DNA of 64,000 nt from Paenibacillus sp. ACRRX (GCF_022346885.1 NZ_JAKRNK010000008.1:1-64000); one strand, 5' to 3'; shown: positions 53,452 through 63,298, counted from the stretch's first letter. Notes: generated from the letters alone by a model not told the origin. Program-made: numbers and translations.

Positions 53452-54573
53452 CTAAGCCGTCTGCCTTCCCTGCTTCTTGTCACTTGACGTTCCTTCTGCC
53501 GGCGTATTTGGTGCTTTGTTAATACTTAATTCTTGTACTTCATCCTGATTCCCTGTTACTTGACCGTTCAATGTCATTCTTACGAGCCGAATGTATTCAT
53601 ATTTGCGCTGCAATTCACCACTTGCCATCTGCAAGGCGTCCTCTCCATACACACGAACGAATACCGGTTTTAAGTATTCAACCCCCAATTCTGCAAGTGC
53701 AGCTATAATGGATTGACGTTCCTCACTTGAAATTATGGATAGCTCCAGCTCAATAAAGTCATGGATGTCATAACCGTCTGCGACTAATGCTTCGATCCGT
53801 ACTAGCAATTCTCTTCGATCTATTTTCAAGTGCCCTGTCAACTGCTCAGCCGACATCTGATTCTGTATCCCTTCGAGTAACATTCGACGTTCTACAAGTT
53901 TTCCAAATTCATTATTCAGTTTGGCCTGCTCCTGCTCATAAACCCACTTGAGAAATACCGGTTCAGACACTGTTTCTCGCACCCAGTTCAATGGGAATTC
54001 CGCAGCGCGTCCGATCGTCTTCGTTATTGCCGTGATCGACTCCGCATACGCCCTTACCTTAGCCTCGCCGAATCCCGGCAACTGCCGCAGCTCTTCTGCA
54101 GAATAAGGCACAAATGCACTTACCAGTCTAAGCATTCGATTCGTTGCAATCCAGAATGGCGCCCTCTTCAAGGTAATCGCTTGTTCTCTGCGCCACGCCG
54201 TTAAACGTTCATACAGCGTATCATTAACGTTCAGGTCTCCGTAGCAGTTGATCCATTCGTTATGCTCTTTCATACGCCGCTCATGAATATTCGTATCTGG
54301 CATGAAGCCAAGAGCAGGCTGAAATCCAATGCTAAGCAAGCGTGCCATGCCCGCTCGAAGCGCCGCCCGCATCTCAAGCCAGACCCCACCTTCATACCAA
54401 GTGACGGATTCCTGCTGTATATGGTTGTCCGTTATGTCGTCCACTTGATCAGACACGCCTGTCTCCCACAATACAATCCATTTTCCTTCTTCCTCACCAG
54501 CACTTACAAGCCCGGTAATAGTCACTCCGGCTGCTGTCACCTTCTCCATTCGTGTCATCCATACTACTAGCAT
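53452..54573 (-). CDS. HRDC-domain protein with helicase-type helix-turn-helix
   Basis: A 373-residue protein with no helicase motor. An N-terminal part of unknown fold (1-110) is followed by an HRDC domain (about 117-200: YERLTAWRREQAITLKRAPFWIATNRML, then LPGFGEAKVRAYAESI). Next comes a region with an RQC/HTH-like segment (about 240-300, MSAEQLTGHLKIDRRELLVRIEALVADGYDI). HRDC domains bind nucleic acid in RecQ-like helicases, so a DNA/RNA-binding role is likely. AGGAGGT precedes the ATG. A consensus promoter and an intrinsic terminator stand in its leader. Confidence 0.75.
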   Translation of the reverse strand: MLVVWMTRMEKVTAAGVTITGLVSAGEEEGKWIVLWETGVSDQVDDITDNHIQQESVTWYEGGVWLEMRAALRAGMARLLSIGFQPALGFMPDTNIHERRMKEHNEWINCYGDLNVNDTLYERLTAWRREQAITLKRAPFWIATNRMLRLVSAFVPYSAEELRQLPGFGEAKVRAYAESITAITKTIGRAAEFPLNWVRETVSEPVFLKWVYEQEQAKLNNEFGKLVERRMLLEGIQNQMSAEQLTGHLKIDRRELLVRIEALVADGYDIHDFIELELSIISSEERQSIIAALAELGVEYLKPVFVRVYGEDALQMASGELQRKYEYIRLVRMTLNGQVTGNQDEVQELSINKAPNTPAEGTSSDKKQGRQTA

Positions 54574-54635
54574 ATCGCCTTACCTCCTATTGAAAAATAA
54601 TAGTCCTTCATAACAATCCGGCGATATGCAGGCAT

Positions 54636-54686
54636 CAAAAAGGAAGCACGCCTTCAACGTATATCGTCGTCGAAGAGGTGCTTCCT
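54636..54686 (-). terminator. Premature terminator in the leader of the HRDC gene
   Basis: AGGAAGCAC and GTGCTTCCT arms with an inner CTTC/GAAG pairing, followed on the minus strand by TTTTTGATG. It lies 65 bp before the HRDC gene start and about 18 nt after the predicted transcription start. An 11-codon frame, MRKHLFDDDIR, runs through its 5' arm (54654-54689, minus). Confidence 0.75.
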
Positions 54687-54710
54687 CATCCTAGTTATGA
54701 ATTTAAGCTT

Positions 54711-54738
54711 ATTATAGCATGACCATCTTTTCTGTCAA
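54711..54738 (-). promoter_or_regulatory. Consensus sigma-A promoter reading into the leader terminator
   Basis: On the minus strand a perfect TTGACA, 16-bp spacer and perfect TATAAT. Predicted start near 54704. Confidence 0.8.
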
Positions 54739-54818
54739 TATTAGGATCGTTATTCCTATCCAATATTTGACGTAATGGGCTATAATGAGAACGTTATCTA
54801 TGGAGGGGGCGAGTGGGG

Positions 54819-55112
54819 ATGAATCACGAATTAGACTTTCTATCTGATTACACCGAAGATACAACATCACGTTTTGTGACATTTATAGGGGAAAGCTTGC
54901 ATCGCTTTGACCTTGCCGTAACAACGACAAGCCGCTTCTACGGCAAGAAGCTGGTAACCGATCTGCAAAGCGGGATTACAGGCATCATCGGTCAAGATGA
55001 CTTAAAAGACGAAGGTTATTTAGAAGCGCATTTTAAATTAGGCATTGAAGAAGCTGAGGAGCTTCGTCAGTTTTTATACCTGGTCGTAGGGGAAGCCCAT
55101 TTTACCGATTAG
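54819..55112 (+). CDS. DUF3055 (SAV0927-like) protein
   Basis: A 97-residue soluble protein of the DUF3055 family. Conserved stretches: TTSRFVTFIGESLHRFDLAV (about 15-34), SRFYGKKLVTDLQSG and ACIDIC C-terminal EEAEELRQFLYLVVGE. GGAGGGGG lies about 9 nt before the ATG at 54819; a GTG two codons earlier is possible. A TATAAT at 54781-54786 may be its -10. Function unknown. It diverges from the HRDC gene. Confidence 0.8.
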   Translation: MNHELDFLSDYTEDTTSRFVTFIGESLHRFDLAVTTTSRFYGKKLVTDLQSGITGIIGQDDLKDEGYLEAHFKLGIEEAEELRQFLYLVVGEAHFTD

Positions 55113-55139
55113 CGGCCGTCAACTTCAGTTCAAGCAGCA

Positions 55140-55171
55140 AATAGAAGCAGGCAATAGTGCCTGCTTCTATT
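55140..55171. terminator. Bidirectional hairpin between DUF3055 and NAGPA-like genes
   Basis: Perfect 14-bp arms AATAGAAGCAGGCA and complement around ATAG, between convergent genes. Short U-runs. Confidence 0.7.
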
Positions 55172-55249
55172 TGTGTCATCCACACCACTTTAAAATAAAT
55201 GGACTCCCACCCGCAGTCCAGCCGATTATCTTTTGGTTTGACTTATGAG

Positions 55250-56434
55250 CTACGGCTTACGGAACAGTAAAGCATTGCTCAGCGCGCGCCCTGGTTCAGT
55301 CATCATTTTGCCATTAGCGTATAGGCCTGACGATGCTCCTCCATCCAGATTCATCGCCTGCTTCGCACCAAGCTGCTTCCAGATCGCCGCCCACTGGCTC
55401 ATCGTTGCCGAAGGGACCGTCGCCAGCATCACCGAGCCATCCGGCATAACACCTATACCGCTGCGCGTAGCGGACAGACTTAATATTTTGTCCTGCTTAA
55501 AGCCTTCTTGCGCAGGATTCAAGGCAATTCGGCCATCTTTGACTAATCTAGGCCCAGCTCCAATTGCTGTCTGAACCTCGGACCAATCCAACTGGTTGCC
55601 TGCTGTATTCGTATACTTGGTCTGTACATCAACAAGATCACCTACAGCAAATCTGTCCGCCATACGCTTTTCCTTGCCTGTATAAACAAGTACAAAGCCG
55701 TTTGCCGGGATGGCGACATTTTTACCAGCAGCAACCTCTTTGACGATACCTTGCTCAACCACTACTGCTTTGCCATATGTAAATCCGATGTTTTTGCCAC
55801 GCATTGGGGTGTAAAGAACAGCCGAAGAACCGTCTTTTGCTGGTGTTCGATTCACAAAATAGGTATACCAATTGTTCTTCTTCCCTGTCGCCTTGCTCTC
55901 CACGGTACCCGTAATCTGGATGCGAAGTGTGTCCATCAACACATTGCCTTGTCGATCAAAACCGATTATCGTTCCCGTATTGCCCACATGTTCTATCTTT
56001 CCGTTAATAATTAACGTTCCCCACGGTTCTGGTACTCCAGTGTAAGCCTCAAAGAACGTACCATTTATGGCAGCTACGGCTTGATTGGCTTTGACGATAG
56101 CGCCAAGACCGGCAGAAGTTCCATACTGCTGCTTGCCAAATGTCGAGGATACTCGATAGCCCTTAGGAATCGTGACAGTAGATACCTTAAAAGTCTGCTT
56201 ACCCGTTTGGACAGACTTCAGTTGAGCCTTTGGAGCAGCAAGCGGGGCATTTTGGGATACGGATACCGCTTTTATCGACCCAACTGCTTGCGCTGTATTG
56301 ACTTGATAAGGTACAGCAAGCGTAATCGTTACACTTAGTGCAGTGACAAGCGCAGCTATTTTTAACATAAATGTACTTCTTTGTCTGTCTGGTTGTGCCC
56401 CACTTATAATTGGAGCCGTATGTTTCTGACGCAA
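55250..56434 (-). CDS. Secreted phosphodiester glycosidase-domain (NAGPA-like) protein
   Basis: A 394-residue protein with an N-terminal signal or anchor helix (about 23-46, LKIAALVTALSVTITLAV, then NTAQA). A phosphodiester glycosidase domain fills about residues 130-390: VAAINGTFFEAYTG, QTAIGAGPRLVKDG, TRSGIGVMPDGSVML and the terminal AMNLDGGASSGLYANG. The start may be TTG at 56434 (AAGGAAGAG upstream) or ATG at 56368. It is the second such protein in the window (other at 20109-21167), with a different N-terminal part. The substrate is unknown; wall polymer phosphodiesters are plausible. Confidence 0.83.
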   Translation of the reverse strand: MRQKHTAPIISGAQPDRQRSTFMLKIAALVTALSVTITLAVPYQVNTAQAVGSIKAVSVSQNAPLAAPKAQLKSVQTGKQTFKVSTVTIPKGYRVSSTFGKQQYGTSAGLGAIVKANQAVAAINGTFFEAYTGVPEPWGTLIINGKIEHVGNTGTIIGFDRQGNVLMDTLRIQITGTVESKATGKKNNWYTYFVNRTPAKDGSSAVLYTPMRGKNIGFTYGKAVVVEQGIVKEVAAGKNVAIPANGFVLVYTGKEKRMADRFAVGDLVDVQTKYTNTAGNQLDWSEVQTAIGAGPRLVKDGRIALNPAQEGFKQDKILSLSATRSGIGVMPDGSVMLATVPSATMSQWAAIWKQLGAKQAMNLDGGASSGLYANGKMMTEPGRALSNALLFRKP

Positions 56435-56593
56435 TGCACTCTTCCTTCCCTATGTATCAGATCTTGATGCCAAATTACATCACTCTTCTACTGCTGTACA
56501 AACCTAACTCAAGATTGGCCTGTAGCAGCAGGATCTGTGCAATACCGAGTGCTGGATATACACCCGGCATTGCGCATTTCAATCCTTCTATGT

Positions 56594-57499
56594 TTAAGAC
56601 ACTCCTGTAAAGGCAATCATGCTTTTCATTTCCAGCCGTTCAAAGATCAATTTCACTTCTTCAGCATCCGGAGCAAACACACATGCATCCAGCTCACATT
56701 CCAACGGAACCTCACATTCTATGCGAGCCAGTTGTCTGGATAAATGCAGCATATCCAAATCCGCTTCAATCTTCGTACGAACCCCTTTGGTCAGCTCATG
56801 CATATGGTCTAAAATACCTTCAATCGTACCGTATTGCTGCACAAGCTTGTACGCTGTTTTCTCGCCGATGCCGCGAACACCCGGATAATTATCAGACGTA
56901 TCTCCCATCAATCCTTTAACATCTATCACTTGTTCAGGAGTTAATTGACGTTCTTCCATCAAGTAGTCCGGGCTGTAAACAGCATAATTGCCATGGCCCT
57001 TCTTCATGATAATCACCTTCGTGTGCTCATGGACAAGCTGCAGCATATCGTGATCCCCTGTCAAGATCATAACATCATTCTGATCTCGATAAATGCGTGC
57101 CAGTGTCCCAATACAATCATCTGCTTCATAACCTTCACAAGATACATTTGGTATGCCGAAGGAATCCATGACATCACGGATAAGTTGGAATTGAGGCACT
57201 AGATCCTCTGGACACTCCGCTCGATTGGCTTTATATTCGGAAAATTGCTGCGAACGGAACGTCTTGCTGCTTAAATCCCAGCAGCATATGATATGAGAGG
57301 GCTTAAATCGTTCTACCGCATCCCAGAAATAACGAATAAAACCAAAGATTGCATTGGTAGGCGTGCCGTCACTCATCCTACGGATTGATCCGCCGTAAGC
57401 AGTTGCATAGTAAGCACGAAACAGCACAGCCATCCCGTCAACCAGCAGCACGCTTGGCCTCTGGCTTATAGCTGTGTTTAATTCTTGATCCTGCATCAT
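56594..57499 (-). CDS. 5'-3' exonuclease (YpcP/ExoIX-like)
   Basis: A 301-residue flap/5'-nuclease homologous to the N-terminal domain of DNA polymerase I, without the polymerase. Metal-binding acidic residues appear in LLVDGMAVLFRAYY (about 18-31), CEGYEADDCIGTLA (about 120), ILTGDHDMLQLV (about 147) and LMGDTSDNYPGVRGIGEKTA, which is also the helix-hairpin-helix (about 198-217). Such proteins remove RNA primers and work in repair alongside Pol I. Monocistronic, preceded by AAGGAG. Confidence 0.9.
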   Translation of the reverse strand: MMQDQELNTAISQRPSVLLVDGMAVLFRAYYATAYGGSIRRMSDGTPTNAIFGFIRYFWDAVERFKPSHIICCWDLSSKTFRSQQFSEYKANRAECPEDLVPQFQLIRDVMDSFGIPNVSCEGYEADDCIGTLARIYRDQNDVMILTGDHDMLQLVHEHTKVIIMKKGHGNYAVYSPDYLMEERQLTPEQVIDVKGLMGDTSDNYPGVRGIGEKTAYKLVQQYGTIEGILDHMHELTKGVRTKIEADLDMLHLSRQLARIECEVPLECELDACVFAPDAEEVKLIFERLEMKSMIAFTGVS

Positions 57500-57659
57500 A
57501 TATTAAAATGCTCCTTTCGCGAAGCTTATGTATTTAGTATAGCATAGCTGCCTAGCAACAGCCGATAACGAATTCTGCCATTACGATGCAATACATTTGT
57601 TATGGAACAGCTGATGTGCACGCGCTTTAATTATGTCTGCTTCCTTTTCATGTGAAATA

Positions 57660-57691
57660 TAAATAGCCCCCCGAGACAAACTCGGGGAGCT
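57660..57691 (-). terminator. Intrinsic terminator of the NRPS gene
   Basis: AGCTCCCCGAG and CTCGGGGGGCT arms (one mismatch or wobble) around TTTGT, then ATTTAT on the minus strand. Confidence 0.75.
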
Positions 57692-57710
57692 TCTATTCAT
57701 AGTACAAGCG

Positions 57711-60700
57711 CTAGCATTTAAGCAGCGGTGCAGATACAATTTGTGCAACGTTAGCCACATGTTTGGGATCTTCTATACAACTAAAGTGATTGCCTCCAAT
57801 TGTAATCACTTCAAAATCTCCTAGACAAACGTCCCTCCAAAAATCATGCGTCATTTGATCGGTACCTGGTAAAAAGCCAACCGGCTCTTCGGCTAATAAA
57901 AGTCGGATATTTCCCATATAAGGAAGCGGAGTATAACGCGACGCCATAAAGCTTTGGCAATACACTTTATACAAACCTTCAGCCATCTCAACCGGCATAT
58001 GATTGCCCGTATTAGCCGTCACTGCATCCACATATGCGGTGAATCGCTCCTTCATAGGCATCATCGCCATTTTATTAAATAGCGTCCCTACCTTGTCAAG
58101 TACTTCATCCCCGCCGATTGTGCAAACGGAGCCCTGCGGAACGCTTTGATTGTTCTGTTCAAAGACGTGGATCAGACCACACCCTAGTTCTTCAGGAGTT
58201 GCATCATCAAACCCAGCTGTTGCAAGGGAAATATGCAAATTAGGAACAAATAACGTTTCAATGACGAGATCATCATTAATATCAAACAACACGGGATGAC
58301 TGTCTATCAGAACTAGATCACACAGTTCAATCCCCTTCTCGACTAGTCTTCTGGCCACTTCAATCGCGATCATGCCGCCCAAGCTATACCCAAGGAGCTG
58401 CATCTGTTTGCAGCCGCTTTCCAGCAAGCGCTCCGTATAGTCATCTGCAATCCGTTCAATAAGCTCTGACGGCGCCAAGGAACAGTAAGTCTCCACATCC
58501 GCAATCGAGATGCCTATAACAGCTCCTAAATGATCCAGTTTAAGACGTTCCAGCAATAAGTGGAAACAATTCATCGTTCCAAGCCCTGCATGGAATACTA
58601 CGCGAAGAGGTCCGGTCTCGCCTCCGCCATATGATGTAAGCGCAGCATTGCTTGAGCTCCCTGCTGCCGCAGAGAGGGCAATAGCAGCCTGCCGTTCAGG
58701 CTCTTGATCGTATGAACGCATAAATTGGGCCAGTTCCGCTACGGTGGGATAATTGAGCATTTGGCGAAGCAATGCATCATACGGAATAACGGTACGCATT
58801 GCTTGCTCTGCCAGCTTGTCACGTAGTTTACCCGCAACTTGCGCCATAATAAGCGAGTCAGCGCCATGCTCATAAAAGCTTTGCAGCCTGCCAATACGCG
58901 GAATACCTAATGCACTTGCCCACATTTCGGCAAGCTGTGCCTCATCTTCATCCATGCTTTCCTCGGTAGCGACCATGCTGTTATCATCTCCTGTTGTAGC
59001 TGCAGGAAGCCAAGTCAGCAGCTCGCGCCGATCCAGCTTTCCATTCCCTGTTAATGGAAGGGCATCTACAATCTGTAGATGAGCAGGAATCATATACGCA
59101 GGCAGACGTTCAACGAGAAAATGCTCCAGCTCCGAAGTTTGTAAGGATAATCGATCCTGCTTCATCTGCTTGGCATACAGATGGAATCCTAAAGGGGCCA
59201 GCTTATGCTGTGATGCCGGCAAACATAAAACAGGTTCTTCCCCATACCTGTGCAGCAGTTGTAACCAGTCATCCTTACTCAGGTACGAACTGTCAGCACG
59301 AAGCTCATCGCCCGGTTCTGTCATCATAAAGGCTTGCGAAGCCAATATCCAGGCATGCTCTTCTGTTGGTTCCGTAAATATAAGCCACCCGCCTGGACTA
59401 ATAAGTTGATTTAAACTGTTCATGCTGACTGGAATATCCCGTGCATTTTCCAAAACTCCAGCAGCAAGCACTACGTCGAAGCTATTAGGGGATAATCCCT
59501 GTGCCCGATAATCCTCATCTACATTAAATTGCCCAAAACGAACCCACGGATATTGTGCAAATCTGGCTTTTGCTCCCGGAATAAAGAAGGCCGTAACGTC
59601 CGTAAATACATACTCTACCTCATAACCTTCTAAAGCTTGTAATACTTTTTCTGTCGTTGCTCCTGTACCTGCCCCTACTTCCAAAATGCGCAAGCAACGT
59701 CCTTGTGGCTGGCTCGCCATAATACGCTGCAATAACGTACACATGCAATCATTGAGATAGTTCGCCATAACATGATCCACATATAAGGATCTAACGTGAT
59801 CTAGCTTGCCTTCCGGAAACAATAACGATACTGCATCCTGCTGACCACCAAGCAGTTCTGACAGCTTCTCCGTATTGCTGCGCACATATGCTGTAAATCC
59901 TGATGAGCCAAGCACATTCAGCCAGATCGACTCCGCCGACACCCAGTAATCACGGACTGTTCTTTCATCGACAAGTTGCGCAGTACTGCAACGCCCATCA
60001 AAATGTTCGACTAATAGCCCCGCTTGTGTCAGCTTTGCGATCCAACGCCGAACCAGCCAGCGATACTTAGGCAAGATACCTTGGCAGTATTCTATGGCCT
60101 CCTCAGCATACAGTTCGCCTGGGATAAATAGCCCTTGTTTTTGCAGTGCTAACAACATCGCGTAGTATACCGCCTGATCAAGCGCTGCTGTTGCTGATCG
60201 GATGTCTGCCACGTGTACATCACGTGTGGCTGCTGTGGCATGTTCATCGATGCCTTCCAGCAAAGGGGTCCACACCGCTTGTTCCACGCTTAACTGCCGT
60301 TCTGCCTTAAGGCCCGTTTCCACAAACGCTAACAGCGCTTGTTCTTCCCCTTTGCCAGATGCCACAACCCCTGCAGCAGCAACAACAGGATGCTGCTGCA
60401 GGGCAGATTCGATCTCTCCCAGTTCAATACGATGTCCCTTGATCTTGACTTGATTGTCTTCTCGACCAAGGAACTCAATCTCCCCGCCTGGCGTATAACG
60501 ACCTAAGTCTCCCGTACGGTACAGCCGTTCTCCGTCAGAAGGATGTCTTATAAAGCGTTCCTGAGTTGCAGCCTCATTTCCCAAATATCCATCGGATAAA
60601 CCATCTCCGGAAATGTACAACTCACCGCTAACCCACACAGGACAATCCCGCATCCGATCGTCCAATATTCGGAAGCTCTGATTATCCAACGGACGACCAT

Positions 60701-63236
60701 AAGGAATGCTGCACCAGTCCTCTTGAAGTCCTGTATATCTATGATAGATCGACCAGATAGCAGCCTCAGTTGCTCCCCCCATACTTACAAGCTGCACCTC
60801 TGGCAACCGACTCATAATCAGATCAGGCAAAGTCAGCGGAATCCAGTCGCCGGATAAAAATACAAGCCGCAGGTCAGGGAGACAGTTGCCTGTTTCACCA
60901 TTTAAGTATGCCATGAGCATTTGCATTAAGGCCGGGACCGTATTCCATACCGTAACGTTATGCTGCTCGATAAGTTCTGCCCAATGAGAAGGATCGGTAC
61001 GTCGCTCATCACTTGGATAGACGACAGTTCCCCCTACTGAGAGCGGGCCAAATATGTCGTAGACAGACAAGTCAAAGCTGAGCTGGGCAAGTCCCAGTAC
61101 GCGATCATTATGGTTGATGTTAAATCTACGATTCAGGTCCGTAATCGTATTGGCGACAGCACGATGACTCATCACCACGCCTTTAGGCTGCCCCGTAGAA
61201 CCCGAGGTGTAAATGATGTACGCAGGCAAGTCAGGATCACACTCACAGTGGACTGTATGATCCTGCATAGGTGGTAGCTGATCCACTTCGATGGTGGTTA
61301 AAGAATCAGGCCATTGAAGTCCCGTATCCGCGCACGTTAGGACATAACGAACGCCCGCTTGCTCCAGCATAGACAGACGGCGCAATTCAGGCTGCTTTGC
61401 ATCGATAGGCACATATACTGCCCCGGCAGACAGCACGCCAAGTACAGCAGCTACTTGATGCGCACTTTTCTCCATAACAATAGCCACTCGATCCTGAACG
61501 ACACATCCTAATGCCGTTAATCGTGCTGCCACTGCCGCAGCCCGCTGCACCAGTTCCTTGTACGTGATCGTTCCGCTGCTGTCAATGACAGCAGGCAGAT
61601 CTGGTGTTGCCGCAGCTTGTACTCGTATGGGATAGTGCAAAGAATGATCTGGCAAAGGCGCTTTTGTTGCGTTGATCTCATATCTTTCGGTTAACTGCCA
61701 CGCTGGCAACGAGATCGGGTCCGCTTCCTCCCAGACCAGGCTAGAACTCGCCAAAGAACGCAGCAAACCCTCAAATGCATCAAACATATCGTTAACCATC
61801 TGCTCCGGAAATACGCCGGCACGCACGTCCCAATTGACCTGCAGTCCAGCTGCGCTATCCATCGCCTGGCAATCGATTAACACTTGCGGCGTCTGGCTGA
61901 TACCGTACCCACTTAATTTTCCGTCGAGAGAACTGCCTTGAGTGGGCTCAACAAGACCAATTGCACTCGTAAATACAATCGGCATCAGAGCAGCTTCACG
62001 TCCTCTTTTACGTGCAATTTCACGTAATACTTCAACTCCGGAATATAAACGATGGTCCAAGTCTTCAAATAACTGTTTTTGCAACGCCTTGGCATGTTCA
62101 TAAAACCTATGGTTAGTCTCCCACTGCACAGCTAACAAGTTTACTGATGTAAAATCACCAACGAGGTCATGAACCTGAGCATGCAGCGGCAAGCGGTTTA
62201 GCAGCGTCAAGTTCAAACTAAATGTCCGATTACGACTCCAGCGCTCAATTACGGCCGCATATGCCGTCATTACCACAGCTGTTGGTGTCAAGCCGCGCTG
62301 CTGTGCATGATGCTTGAGCGTACCCCACTGTTTCTGGTCCAGTTGCAGATAGCGCCGCTCGAAACGAGGTGTCACCATCGCAAGCTGCTGCCTGGCAAGC
62401 GGCAAATCCGGCGCATACGGCAGCATATCGATGCGTTCAAGCCAATATTTTTTGTCATTGGCATAAGCTACAGTCTCGCGCAGGCCGCGCTCAGCCAGCA
62501 CATAATCGCGGAAACGGAGGTTCAGTTCAGGCAGCTCTGTCTCAGGTTCTTTGTACAGTGTCTCGAACTCCGCTAACAATTTCCACATACTCGCCCAATC
62601 GGCAATCAAAAATTCCATGGATACATGGAGAATCGCACCATGACGTGTATGAGTGACACCAATATCATATAACGGCCAACGGTTCGTATCATAAATACGA
62701 TGACCCATCTCTTCCCGAATTTGCTCAAGTTTAGCTTCAGCTAGCTGCTCCTCGCAATCTATCAGATTCAGCGATGCAATCTCCATACGAGGTACACTCT
62801 CCATCACTTGCTGATGACCATTTTGATCTATAATCGCCCTTAACATGTCATGACGTAAAATAAGTTGATTCCAGGCTTCCTCTGTTCGTGTCGGATCCAG
62901 TTCGGGGTAGTGGAGCTCCATATAAATGTGACAAGCTACACCTCCATAACCGAACAAATCATGACGTCCTAGTAAATAAGCAGTTTGGATATCGGTAAGT
63001 GGGAAAGGTTCATATCGTGAAGCTGGATCTGGCGTAAGGGCAGCCGCGGTGGATTCAGCTTGCAGCAATTCTAGCAGTTCCATTTTGTAAGCTTTTAGCA
63101 GTTGTACATCACGGTCTGTAAGCACACCTTTGGGTGATCTGAAGCGTAGATTCCCGTTTTCCTCCCACAAATGAATTCCTTCTCTGCGCAGACGCGTAAG
63201 CAGCTCTATGCAATCCGTTTTTAAGTTTACTGTCAT
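57711..63236 (-). CDS. Nonribosomal peptide synthetase: TubC-Cy-A(MT)-PCP-TE
   Basis: A 1841-residue one-module synthetase. Domains: TubC-type docking (about 4-60); heterocyclization (about 72-500), motif EFLIADWAS near 208 where DxxxxDxxS is usual; adenylation (about 535-985) with YTSGSTGQPKG (678), FDLSVYD (724) and GHRIELGEIE (930). A methyltransferase-like insert follows (about 1000-1380) with ILEVGAGTG (1185); then A10 NGKLDRREL (1400), carrier GADSL (1462) and thioesterase (about 1540-1841) with GYSLGG (1620). Pocket residues read DLYNFSMIWK, close to cysteine codes of siderophore synthetases. So it probably builds a methylated or epimerised terminal thiazoline/thiazolidine and releases the product. 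The docking domain implies an upstream partner outside the window. Confidence 0.9.
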   Translation of the reverse strand: MTVNLKTDCIELLTRLRREGIHLWEENGNLRFRSPKGVLTDRDVQLLKAYKMELLELLQAESTAAALTPDPASRYEPFPLTDIQTAYLLGRHDLFGYGGVACHIYMELHYPELDPTRTEEAWNQLILRHDMLRAIIDQNGHQQVMESVPRMEIASLNLIDCEEQLAEAKLEQIREEMGHRIYDTNRWPLYDIGVTHTRHGAILHVSMEFLIADWASMWKLLAEFETLYKEPETELPELNLRFRDYVLAERGLRETVAYANDKKYWLERIDMLPYAPDLPLARQQLAMVTPRFERRYLQLDQKQWGTLKHHAQQRGLTPTAVVMTAYAAVIERWSRNRTFSLNLTLLNRLPLHAQVHDLVGDFTSVNLLAVQWETNHRFYEHAKALQKQLFEDLDHRLYSGVEVLREIARKRGREAALMPIVFTSAIGLVEPTQGSSLDGKLSGYGISQTPQVLIDCQAMDSAAGLQVNWDVRAGVFPEQMVNDMFDAFEGLLRSLASSSLVWEEADPISLPAWQLTERYEINATKAPLPDHSLHYPIRVQAAATPDLPAVIDSSGTITYKELVQRAAAVAARLTALGCVVQDRVAIVMEKSAHQVAAVLGVLSAGAVYVPIDAKQPELRRLSMLEQAGVRYVLTCADTGLQWPDSLTTIEVDQLPPMQDHTVHCECDPDLPAYIIYTSGSTGQPKGVVMSHRAVANTITDLNRRFNINHNDRVLGLAQLSFDLSVYDIFGPLSVGGTVVYPSDERRTDPSHWAELIEQHNVTVWNTVPALMQMLMAYLNGETGNCLPDLRLVFLSGDWIPLTLPDLIMSRLPEVQLVSMGGATEAAIWSIYHRYTGLQEDWCSIPYGRPLDNQSFRILDDRMRDCPVWVSGELYISGDGLSDGYLGNEAATQERFIRHPSDGERLYRTGDLGRYTPGGEIEFLGREDNQVKIKGHRIELGEIESALQQHPVVAAAGVVASGKGEEQALLAFVETGLKAERQLSVEQAVWTPLLEGIDEHATAATRDVHVADIRSATAALDQAVYYAMLLALQKQGLFIPGELYAEEAIEYCQGILPKYRWLVRRWIAKLTQAGLLVEHFDGRCSTAQLVDERTVRDYWVSAESIWLNVLGSSGFTAYVRSNTEKLSELLGGQQDAVSLLFPEGKLDHVRSLYVDHVMANYLNDCMCTLLQRIMASQPQGRCLRILEVGAGTGATTEKVLQALEGYEVEYVFTDVTAFFIPGAKARFAQYPWVRFGQFNVDEDYRAQGLSPNSFDVVLAAGVLENARDIPVSMNSLNQLISPGGWLIFTEPTEEHAWILASQAFMMTEPGDELRADSSYLSKDDWLQLLHRYGEEPVLCLPASQHKLAPLGFHLYAKQMKQDRLSLQTSELEHFLVERLPAYMIPAHLQIVDALPLTGNGKLDRRELLTWLPAATTGDDNSMVATEESMDEDEAQLAEMWASALGIPRIGRLQSFYEHGADSLIMAQVAGKLRDKLAEQAMRTVIPYDALLRQMLNYPTVAELAQFMRSYDQEPERQAAIALSAAAGSSSNAALTSYGGGETGPLRVVFHAGLGTMNCFHLLLERLKLDHLGAVIGISIADVETYCSLAPSELIERIADDYTERLLESGCKQMQLLGYSLGGMIAIEVARRLVEKGIELCDLVLIDSHPVLFDINDDLVIETLFVPNLHISLATAGFDDATPEELGCGLIHVFEQNNQSVPQGSVCTIGGDEVLDKVGTLFNKMAMMPMKERFTAYVDAVTANTGNHMPVEMAEGLYKVYCQSFMASRYTPLPYMGNIRLLLAEEPVGFLPGTDQMTHDFWRDVCLGDFEVITIGGNHFSCIEDPKHVANVAQIVSAPLLKC

Positions 63237-63298
63237 CACTTCACACTTCCCTTCCTCTTCAATCCGGTCATTCAGCGATAGATCAATGCCGGTTCAGA

